Shown piece after piece: positions 1 through 6,095 of a DNA stretch of 27,185 bases. Origin of the DNA: JBHGBM01 sp041946965 (GTDB lineage Bacteria; Acidobacteriota; Terriglobia; Bryobacterales; Bryobacteraceae). Made by a program: the position numbers and the translations under genes. The notes under the pieces were generated by a model. The model was not told the origin of the DNA and did not search any database. It was given only the letters and a program-made list of their open reading frames with translations. Numbering within the stretch: the stretch's first letter is position 1; every line of letters begins with the position of its first letter. The DNA is taken from assembly GCA_041946965.1 (NCBI GenBank), contig JBHGBM010000075.1, forward strand, positions 1-27,185, in the 5' to 3' direction.

Positions 1-4
1 CCGA

Positions 5-49
5 ACCGGACAATTCACGTGCTAATCGGACCGGACAAATCACATGCTA
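5..49. repeat. Pair of 20-bp direct repeats, possible mobile-element end
   Basis: Two 20-bp copies at 5-24 and 30-49 share 18 of 20 bases with a 25-bp period; the core reads ACCGGACAA-TCAC-TGCTA. The pattern may continue to the left, outside the window. Multiple short direct repeats near an end are known for IS21-family elements, so this could be an IS remnant or end, but no transposase or terminal inverted repeat is visible. The first copy contains the palindrome CACGTG, so an operator is an alternative. The repeat is seen directly; its meaning is inference. Confidence 0.5.
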
Positions 50-116
50 GCGACACAGGATACCTCCGGAGTTGCGCCGCCGCGCGGCAATCTGATATTC
101 CGGGAGGATACATCCG

Positions 117-1619
117 ATGACCAGACGCGGTGTTCTTAAAACCGGCGCGGCGGCGGCCTTCGTCCGTCCCGCGGCCCTGCGGCCCTCACGGCCTCACGTG
201 CTGTTCCTGATGGCGGACCAGTTCCGCGGCGACTGTCTCGCCTCCGACGGCAACCACGCCATTCGCACGCCGAATCTCGACCGCATCGCACGCGAAGGCG
301 CACGTTTCCGCTGCGCGTACTCCTCCACTCCCACCTGCACGCCCGCGCGCTCGGCGCTGCTCACCGGCCTTTCCCCGTGGAACCACGGCATGCTGCTGAT
401 GTTCGGCATGGCGGAGCAGTATCCCTTTGAAAAGGCGCGCGCCATGCGCGCTGCCGGATACTTCACCGCCTCCATCGGCAAGAACCACTACAATCCGCAG
501 CGCAACGCGCACGGCTACCAGTTGATGCTGCTGGATGAATCCGGGCGCGTGCAGCATCCCGAGTACCGCAGCGATTACCGCTCCTGGTTCTATTCGGAGG
601 CTCCTACTCTGAATCCCGACGCCACCGGCATCGGCTGGAACGACTACCCCGCGCGGCCCTACGCCCTTCCCGAGCGCCTGCACCCCACGCGCTGGACCGG
701 CGACACCGCGGTGCACTTCATCGAAGGCTACAACGCCGCTGAGCCGTTCTTCCTCAAGGTTTCCTTCGCGCGCCCGCACAGCCCCTACGATCCGCCCGAG
801 CGTTTCTTCCGCATGTATCAGGATGCGGATCTGCCCAAGGCGCAGGTGGGCAAGTGGGCGGCGAAGTTCGCCCCGCGCAGCTCAGGCCGCGACGATCTCT
901 GGCACGGCGACCTCGGCGCGGAACAGGTGCGCCGCTCGCGCCAGGGCTACTACGGTTCCATCAGCTTCGTGGACGAGCAGATCGGCCGCATCCTGGAGTC
1001 GCTCGAAAAACGCCGCATGCTGGACGAAACCCTGATCCTGTTCACCTCCGACCACGGCGATATGACGGGCGACCATCACCTGTGGCGCAAGTCGTACCCC
1101 TACGAGTCTTCCGCGCGCATCCCCATGCTGATGCGCTGGGCCGAGGGCATGGGCGCGGGCGCGCGCGGCCAGGTGCTGACCAATCCGGTGGAACTGCGCG
1201 ACATCCTGCCGACTTGCCTGGACGCCGCCGGAACCGCCGCGCCGCGCCCCCTCGACGGCCGCAGCCTGCTTGAACTGGCGCGCGGCAAGACCGCGGACTG
1301 GCGCGAGTTCATCGACCTCGAGCACGGCGTCTGCTATCACGACGAGAACGACTGGAACGCGCTGTGCGACCGCAACTGGAAGTACATCTACCATGCGCGC
1401 CGCGGCCTGGAGCAGTTATTTGACCTCCAGCGCGACCCGCACGAGCTGAACGACCTTTCGGGCGACGCCGCGGCGGCGGGCGAACTGAATCGCTGGCGCG
1501 GGCGCCTGCTGGCGCATCTTTCGGTGCGGGGCGAGCCGTGGGTGGTGAACGGCAAGGTTTCGCCGCGTCCGAAAGCCATCCGGCAATCGCCGAATTTTCC
1601 GGCCCAGCCGCGAAAATAG
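117..1619 (+). CDS. Sulfatase (alkaline phosphatase superfamily), Tat-type leader
   Basis: A 500-residue arylsulfatase/choline-sulfatase-like hydrolase expected to cleave sulfate esters outside the cytoplasm. The N-terminus has TRRGVLKTG followed by an alanine-rich stretch, which resembles a twin-arginine signal, although the hydrophobic part is short. The sulfatase signature CTPAR is at residues 74-78; Cys74 would be converted to formylglycine by a separate enzyme. The early metal site is ADQ (33-35), and a second metal motif SDHGD begins near residue 311, followed by WRKS. GGGAGGA at 102-108 is well placed before ATG 117. Substrate cannot be read from the sequence. It is not part of the T6SS; its neighbour downstream is an OsmC gene on the same strand about 90 bp away. 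Confidence 0.92.
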   Translation: MTRRGVLKTGAAAAFVRPAALRPSRPHVLFLMADQFRGDCLASDGNHAIRTPNLDRIAREGARFRCAYSSTPTCTPARSALLTGLSPWNHGMLLMFGMAEQYPFEKARAMRAAGYFTASIGKNHYNPQRNAHGYQLMLLDESGRVQHPEYRSDYRSWFYSEAPTLNPDATGIGWNDYPARPYALPERLHPTRWTGDTAVHFIEGYNAAEPFFLKVSFARPHSPYDPPERFFRMYQDADLPKAQVGKWAAKFAPRSSGRDDLWHGDLGAEQVRRSRQGYYGSISFVDEQIGRILESLEKRRMLDETLILFTSDHGDMTGDHHLWRKSYPYESSARIPMLMRWAEGMGAGARGQVLTNPVELRDILPTCLDAAGTAAPRPLDGRSLLELARGKTADWREFIDLEHGVCYHDENDWNALCDRNWKYIYHARRGLEQLFDLQRDPHELNDLSGDAAAAGELNRWRGRLLAHLSVRGEPWVVNGKVSPRPKAIRQSPNFPAQPRK

Positions 1620-1622
1620 CCC

Positions 1623-1651
1623 TGGCATTTTGCGGTGTCAGACAGTACAAT
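1623..1651 (+). promoter_or_regulatory. Candidate promoter for the osmC-family gene
   Basis: TACAAT at 1646-1651 is a good -10 hexamer. TGGCAT at 1623-1628 (or CTGGCA one base earlier) is a modest -35 at 17-18 bp spacing. Transcription would begin near 1658, giving a leader of about 50 bases before ATG 1708. It lies just after the sulfatase stop codon. Motif match only. Confidence 0.35.
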
Positions 1652-1707
1652 CGGCCATGCCAATGCGTTGGGGCGCCCACTATCCTGAGCTTTTAAGGAG
1701 CAAGCAC

Positions 1708-2133
1708 ATGATTCGACGCAAGGCCACAGCGGTGTGGCGCGGCGGTTTGAAGAGCGGCAAGGGAACCGTCTCCACGGAAAGCGGGGTCCTGGAAGAGACG
1801 CAGTATTCGTTCGGCACGCGCTTCGAGCAGGGGAGGGGAACCAACCCGGAGGAACTGATCGCGGCGGCCCACGCCGGCTGTTTCGCCATGGCCCTGTCCG
1901 CTCAATTGGAGAGTGCCGGCATGGCGGCGGAGAAGCTGGAAGTGATCGCCACCGTGAAGCTGGAGAAGCAGGAAGCCGGCTGGGCGGTGACGGAGAGCCA
2001 CCTGGACCTGACGGCGCACATCCCGGGCGCCGACCCCGATAAGTTCGATGCCGCCGCCGAGAACGCCAAGGCCGGCTGCCCGATCTCGAAGCTGCTCAAC
2101 GCCAGGATCACGATGACGGCCGCGCTGAACTGA
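1708..2133 (+). CDS. OsmC/Ohr-family peroxiredoxin
   Basis: A 141-residue thiol peroxidase of the OsmC fold, which reduces organic hydroperoxides in the cytoplasm using two redox cysteines. Both are present in family context: Cys58 in AAAHAGCFAMALS and Cys124 in AKAGCPISKLL. The start is ATG 1708 because AAGGAG sits at 1695-1700 with normal spacing and the protein then has the usual family length. An upstream in-frame start at 1630 would add an unconserved 26-residue tail. Closest in pattern to the OsmC/YhfA subgroup. It converges with the phosphatase gene downstream, with only 20 bp between the two coding ends. Confidence 0.93.
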   Translation: MIRRKATAVWRGGLKSGKGTVSTESGVLEETQYSFGTRFEQGRGTNPEELIAAAHAGCFAMALSAQLESAGMAAEKLEVIATVKLEKQEAGWAVTESHLDLTAHIPGADPDKFDAAAENAKAGCPISKLLNARITMTAALN

Positions 2134-2153
2134 GCGCCGCCCTGTTCCAATGC

Positions 2154-2894
2154 CTACTCGATCGCCAGCGTCAGAAGTGTGAGGTCGTCGGTCACTTCGT
2201 AGCCCGCCAGCGCCGACATTACCTTCTTCTGGATCCCGTGCGCCCCCAAACGGCGGCTGGCGCGAAGCACCTCGATAAGCCGCTCCTCGCCGAAGTCGCC
2301 GGCCTCCGTCAGGCCGTCCGTGAACAGGATCAGTCGGTCGCCCGCCGCCAGTTCGATTTCGCCCTGGCCGTATTGCCATGTGTCGAACACGCCGAGCACG
2401 GCGCCGCCCTCCTCGAGCCGGACCACCTCGCCTCCGGCGCGCACCAGCACCGGGGCGGGGTGGCCCGCGTTGGTGTAGAAAAGGCGCCGGCCACGCATCT
2501 CGCCGTAAAAGAACGTGATGAACTTGCCGCTGCCCAGGCTGGCGGAGATGTTGCGATTCAGCCGCGCGGTCAGCTCGCGGGGCGCCAGCCCGTCGCCGGC
2601 CAGCAGCCGCACGGCGGCCTGAACATTGGACATCAGCAGCGCCGCGCCCGCGCCTTTCCCCACCACGTCGGCGATGGCGATGCAGAGCCTCCCCGGAAGG
2701 GGTTGAAGCACATCCACGTAATCGCCGCTCAAGTCCATGGCGGGCCGCCACACCAGCGCGATCCCGCAGCCCGGGATGCGCGGGATCTCGCGCGGCAGCA
2801 GGTTGCGCTGGACGGCGGCGGCCTCGTGGGCGTCTTTACGCTCGCGCAGCGTGGCAAGCAGCATGAGTACAAGGGAGTTCACCGCATCAGACAT
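2154..2894 (-). CDS. SpoIIE/RsbU-type PP2C protein phosphatase
   Basis: A 246-residue metal-dependent serine/threonine phosphatase of the SpoIIE branch of PP2C. In other bacteria these enzymes dephosphorylate anti-anti-sigma factors or similar partner-switch proteins. Motifs in order: an amphipathic linker helix (about 15-35, ending RNLLP), SGDYVD (56-61, the GGDFYD metal site), IADVVGKGAGAALLMS (74-89), FTDGLTEAGD in the C-terminal third, and the final metal motif TDDLTLLTLAIE at the end. There is no sensor domain, so the input must come from a partner. No anti-sigma or STAS gene lies beside it. A kinase gene is about 1.6 kb away, but in a different transcription unit, so a link is only a guess. 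Confidence 0.93.
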   Translation of the reverse strand: MSDAVNSLVLMLLATLRERKDAHEAAAVQRNLLPREIPRIPGCGIALVWRPAMDLSGDYVDVLQPLPGRLCIAIADVVGKGAGAALLMSNVQAAVRLLAGDGLAPRELTARLNRNISASLGSGKFITFFYGEMRGRRLFYTNAGHPAPVLVRAGGEVVRLEEGGAVLGVFDTWQYGQGEIELAAGDRLILFTDGLTEAGDFGEERLIEVLRASRRLGAHGIQKKVMSALAGYEVTDDLTLLTLAIE

Positions 2895-2913
2895 TCCAAC
2901 CGCCGTTCTGTAA

Positions 2914-2963
2914 GATTAAGACGTGCAATCGGGCGTTTCGGCGCCCGAAATTCGGTCTATACT
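2914..2963. promoter_or_regulatory. Divergent control region between phosphatase and CusF-like gene
   Basis: The 77-bp divergent gap (2895-2971) holds TATACT at 2958-2963 on the plus strand, with exactly 8 bases between it and ATG 2972. This geometry implies a leaderless or nearly leaderless transcript. On the minus strand TAATCT (complement of 2914-2919) could serve the phosphatase gene. Between them TCGGGCG (2929-2935) and CGCCCGA (2942-2948) form a 7-bp inverted repeat, a possible operator or hairpin. No convincing -35 box is present for either side. Confidence 0.35.
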
Positions 2964-2971
2964 CGGGACAA

Positions 2972-3271
2972 ATGAGACTCTCGTATCTGGTTTTCGTTCT
3001 GATTGGGGCCCTGGTCCTGGCCGGTTGCGCGAAACGGGAGACGCCGAAGGAGTACCCGCTCAAGGGCGTGGTGGTCAGGGTCGATGAAAAGGCAAAAACC
3101 GCCACCATCAAGCACGAGCGCATCGAAGGCTGGATGGAAGCCATGACCATGGAGTTTCCGGTGCATGACGAGGCCGAATTGCGGAAACTCACGCCGGGGG
3201 CCAAGGTGGAGGGCACGCTGTACGTGACCGGCGACAATTACCATCTCGGAAACGTGCGGGTGACGCCATGA
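2972..3271 (+). CDS. CusF-like copper-binding lipoprotein
   Basis: A 99-residue small lipoprotein. The signal peptide ends in the lipobox LAGC, with Cys19 as the lipidated residue. The rest is one beta-barrel domain of the CusF/copper-binding type: YPLKGVVVRVDEKAKTATIKH, then the metal-ligand region with His48, Trp54, Met58 and Met60 (GWMEAMTM), the His/Trp/Met set typical of periplasmic Cu(I)/Ag(I) binding. In related genomes this domain often precedes a Sco1 domain; here there is no Sco1 gene. The stop codon overlaps the next ATG by 4 bases (ATGA), so the two genes are translationally coupled. It is too short and of the wrong fold pattern to be the T6SS lipoprotein TssJ. Confidence 0.85.
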   Translation: MRLSYLVFVLIGALVLAGCAKRETPKEYPLKGVVVRVDEKAKTATIKHERIEGWMEAMTMEFPVHDEAELRKLTPGAKVEGTLYVTGDNYHLGNVRVTP

Positions 3272-4449
3272 GAAGCCTCACGCTCACTCTGGCGCTCGCC
3301 GCAGGGTGCCTGGCGCAGGAGGTGCGGCTCACGTTTGTGGGCCAGTCGTGTTTCGTGGTGGAAGGCGGAGGGGCGGCGGTGATGACCGATCCTTCCGCGC
3401 CCTCCACGGGCTACCCCATGCCCGCCCGGAAGATCGACGTGGTCACGGTTTCCCATAACCACAGCGATCACAACTACACTGCCGGGGTGGCGGCCGGGTT
3501 CGAACTGGTGGACGGAAGGCAGGCCGCGGCGCGCGGCGAAATCACCGCCGCGGGGCTGCCTTTTGTTCTGCTGCCGGGTTGGCACGACGACCAGGAGGGG
3601 CGCGCTCGCGGAGCCAACGCCATCATCGTGTGGCGGCAGGCGGGCCTCACGATCGCTCACCTGGGCGACCACGGGCAGGAGCGCCTTTGGGACGAGCAGG
3701 CGGCCGAACTGCGCGGCGTCGATGTCCTTTTCGTCCCCGCCGGGGGGTTCTATACCATCGACGCCGAGCGCGCGGCCGCGCTGGTCGCCCAAATCCGGCC
3801 GCGGCTGGCGATTCTCATGCATTTCCGCACCGCGCTGGGCGGTCCCGCGCAGCTTGCCCAGATCCCGCAGGTGGCCGCGGCGTTTCCGGATGCCGCATAC
3901 AAACCGGCGAGTGCGGCGGTGCGGCCTCAGGATGCGGGCGTGTGGATCATGGAGCCCGCCGGCGAGGTGGCGGCGGTCAACGCCGCAAGCTACGCGTCCG
4001 TGGTGGCTCCCGGTTCCATCGCGAGCGCTTTCGGCGATTTCCAGGGCCGGGAATTGCTGGTGGGCGGCAAACGCGTCGCGGAGCTGATGGCCTCGCCGAA
4101 GCAGGTCAACTTTGTGGCGCCGGCCGACCTCACGCCGGGTCAGTACGCGCTTTCGCCACGCGGCGTTCTCACCGTGGCGCCCGCCGCGCCGGGAATCTTC
4201 GCGGCGGCCGGTCCGGCGCGCCGCGGCGAGCCGCTGACGATCTATGCCACCGGCATGGGGCTTCTTCGCGACGAGCCCGGCGTGTTCTTCGCCGGCTTGC
4301 GGGCACAGGTGCTCTCGAGCAGCGTCACGCCCGGCGGCCTGTGGCTTATCACCGTCGCCGTCCCGCCCAACGCTCCTCGCGAACCCGACCTGCCGCTGGT
4401 GATCCAACACGGGCTTTTGAGCAACGTCATCCCGCTCCGAATCGACTGA
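3268..4449 (+). CDS. Secreted MBL-fold hydrolase with Solibacter-type C-terminal domain
   Basis: A 393-residue two-domain protein. A signal peptide of about 16 residues precedes an UlaG-like metallo-beta-lactamase-fold domain (about 18-230): the zinc motif is SHNHSDHN (62-69), with later candidate ligands His106 (GWHDD), Asp134 (HLGDHG) and His185 (LMHF). From about residue 235 a second domain begins VNAASYAS..APGSI and contains NFVAPADLTPG; this is the TIGR03437 domain abundant in Solibacter-like acidobacteria and of unknown function, possibly surface or adhesion related. Substrate unknown. The gene is coupled to the CusF-like gene by a 4-bp overlap and converges with the kinase gene downstream. 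Confidence 0.88.
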   Translation: MRSLTLTLALAAGCLAQEVRLTFVGQSCFVVEGGGAAVMTDPSAPSTGYPMPARKIDVVTVSHNHSDHNYTAGVAAGFELVDGRQAAARGEITAAGLPFVLLPGWHDDQEGRARGANAIIVWRQAGLTIAHLGDHGQERLWDEQAAELRGVDVLFVPAGGFYTIDAERAAALVAQIRPRLAILMHFRTALGGPAQLAQIPQVAAAFPDAAYKPASAAVRPQDAGVWIMEPAGEVAAVNAASYASVVAPGSIASAFGDFQGRELLVGGKRVAELMASPKQVNFVAPADLTPGQYALSPRGVLTVAPAAPGIFAAAGPARRGEPLTIYATGMGLLRDEPGVFFAGLRAQVLSSSVTPGGLWLITVAVPPNAPREPDLPLVIQHGLLSNVIPLRID

Positions 4450-4478
4450 CCGCAGTTGGAGACCTTCACCTTCCGCAA

Positions 4479-4493
4479 TAGCGCTCCGCGCTA
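4479..4493. terminator. Small hairpin between convergent genes
   Basis: TAGCGC (4479-4484), loop TCC, GCGCTA (4488-4493): a perfect 6-bp stem in the 41-bp gap between the MBL gene and the kinase gene, overlapping the kinase stop codon. There is no T-run on either side, so it is at best a weak or factor-assisted bidirectional terminator. Confidence 0.3.
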
Positions 4494-6089
4494 CGGATCC
4501 TTGGCGCAGCGGAAGCCGATATTACGGTCCGTCCAGCGGGCGGGGACCGTGGTGGAATCCCAAACGGCTCCGTCATCCAGCTTCTGATCGAACGCCTGGC
4601 CGCGGATGGCGTACCACAGTTCGGTGGGACTCGGCGGGGGCGTCATGTTCTTGCCGAAATAGTCGATCGCCAGGGAGCCCGGACTGCTGAGCTGGTCCAC
4701 GAACTCCCACACGTTGCCCACCATCTGGAGCACCCCGTAAGGGCTTGCGCCCTGGGGGAAAGCGTTGACCGAGCTGATGCCGCTCCCACCGGCCAGGTTC
4801 GCGCGCGAGGGGTCGCGCTCGTTACCCCACGGGAACATGCGGCCGTCGGTGCCGCGCGCGGCCTTTTCCCACTCGCGTCCGGTGGGCAGGCGCTTGCCGG
4901 CCCAACGCGCGTAGACCTGCGCCTCGGCGATGCTGATCCCTACCACGGGGTAATCCGGGTGCCGCTCATCGAGCGTGGCGGGCGGCTTGTGGCCGCTGGC
5001 GTTGCAGAACTGCGCGTAGGCGGCGTTGGTCACCTCGGTCTTGTCGATATAGAACGCCGGCAACGAGACGCTCTCCTTCTTCGGGCCGGAGAGGAAGGGC
5101 CCCGCGGGCACCAGCACCATTTCGCCGGTGGGCGTGGTGATGGACTCAGGCAGGCGCGGACCGCGGGTGGCAATCCACCAGCCCAGAACGGCACAAAGCA
5201 CGGCCATCACGGCGATCGCCCGCCACAGCCATTCACGGCGTCTGTGCGCCGCCTTGACGGCGGCCGTGGGAGCCGGCGCCGGCTGGACCATGTTCTCCAG
5301 TTCCGAACACACCTGGGCGAAGCTTTGGGGGCGCTGGGCGGCGTCCTTGGCGGTGCAGCGCGTCACCAGGTCGACCACCGGTTGCGGCGCGCCGGCCCGC
5401 TTCAGAGGTTCCAGGTTGATCGGCTCGTTGAGGATGGCGTAGAACAGCCGCTCGACCTTTTCCGCGGTAATGGGTTTCACGCCCGTGATTACTTCGAACA
5501 GCAGGATGCCGAAGGCGTAGATGTCCACCTGCGGCGTGACCGGCTTCCCCATCACCTGCTCGGGCGCCATGTAGCACGGGGTGCCCAACACGAAGCCCTC
5601 GCGGGTCAGCGACATGGATTCGCTCTTGGCGATGCCGAAATCCATCAGCTTCACCACGCCGTTAGGGGCGATGTGGATATTCTCCGGCTTGATGTCGCGG
5701 TGGACGATTTTCTGCGTGTGAATGTATTCCAGCGCGCGGGCGATCTGGAGCGCGATTTCCAGCTTGCGACGCAGGTCGCCGGTGTGGCCGCGGTCGATGG
5801 CGTGCCGCAGGTCCTCGCCGCGCAGAAACTCCATCACCATGTACGGCTGCTGGCGGTCGTCTTCGCCGAAATCGTAGATCGACATGACGTTGTCATGCAC
5901 GAGATTGCCGGCGGTGCGAGCCTCCTGAAGAAAGCGCACGCGCGTCTCCATGTTGGCTTCGTCGGTGAGGATCTTGATGGCCACGGTACGGTTCAGGACC
6001 GTATCGCGCGCCCGGTAGACGTGCGACATGCCTCCGCCCAGGAACTGTTCCAGTTCGTATTTTCCGATGCGTGCGGGAAGCTGCAACAT
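4491..6089 (-). CDS. Membrane Ser/Thr kinase fused to an FGE-like domain, T6SS-linked
   Basis: A 532-residue protein. Residues 10-268 are a complete Hanks-type kinase: Gly-rich loop LGGGMSHVY (17-25), Lys39 in VAIKI, Glu56 in the C helix, HRD 130-132 with Asn137, DFG 150-152 and APE 175-177, so it should be active. An Ala/Pro linker leads to one membrane helix (about 287-307). Residues 320-530 form a formylglycine-generating-enzyme (SUMF1) domain: GEMVLVPAGPFLSG, YIDKTEVTNAAYAQFC, RLPTGREWEKAARG, FPWGN, GNVWEFV, GFRCAKD. The paired active-site cysteines of true FGE are absent, so this half is probably a ligand-binding sensor. The gene follows tssM by 6 bp and is surely co-transcribed with it. 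By analogy with PpkA it may control T6SS assembly by threonine phosphorylation; no fha gene is visible here. Confidence 0.92.
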   Translation of the reverse strand: MLQLPARIGKYELEQFLGGGMSHVYRARDTVLNRTVAIKILTDEANMETRVRFLQEARTAGNLVHDNVMSIYDFGEDDRQQPYMVMEFLRGEDLRHAIDRGHTGDLRRKLEIALQIARALEYIHTQKIVHRDIKPENIHIAPNGVVKLMDFGIAKSESMSLTREGFVLGTPCYMAPEQVMGKPVTPQVDIYAFGILLFEVITGVKPITAEKVERLFYAILNEPINLEPLKRAGAPQPVVDLVTRCTAKDAAQRPQSFAQVCSELENMVQPAPAPTAAVKAAHRRREWLWRAIAVMAVLCAVLGWWIATRGPRLPESITTPTGEMVLVPAGPFLSGPKKESVSLPAFYIDKTEVTNAAYAQFCNASGHKPPATLDERHPDYPVVGISIAEAQVYARWAGKRLPTGREWEKAARGTDGRMFPWGNERDPSRANLAGGSGISSVNAFPQGASPYGVLQMVGNVWEFVDQLSSPGSLAIDYFGKNMTPPPSPTELWYAIRGQAFDQKLDDGAVWDSTTVPARWTDRNIGFRCAKDP

Positions 6090-6095
6090 GCGTGC

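Noticed and set aside
2972..3271. Small lipoprotein considered as TssJ
   Set aside because: It has the CusF copper-site pattern (His, Trp, Met, Met), lies outside the T6SS units and lacks TssJ-like length and sequence.
4491..5130. FGE-like domain considered as the activating enzyme for the sulfatase at 117-1619
   Set aside because: It lacks the cysteine pair needed for formylglycine formation and is fused to a kinase in a T6SS operon; the two genes are in different units.
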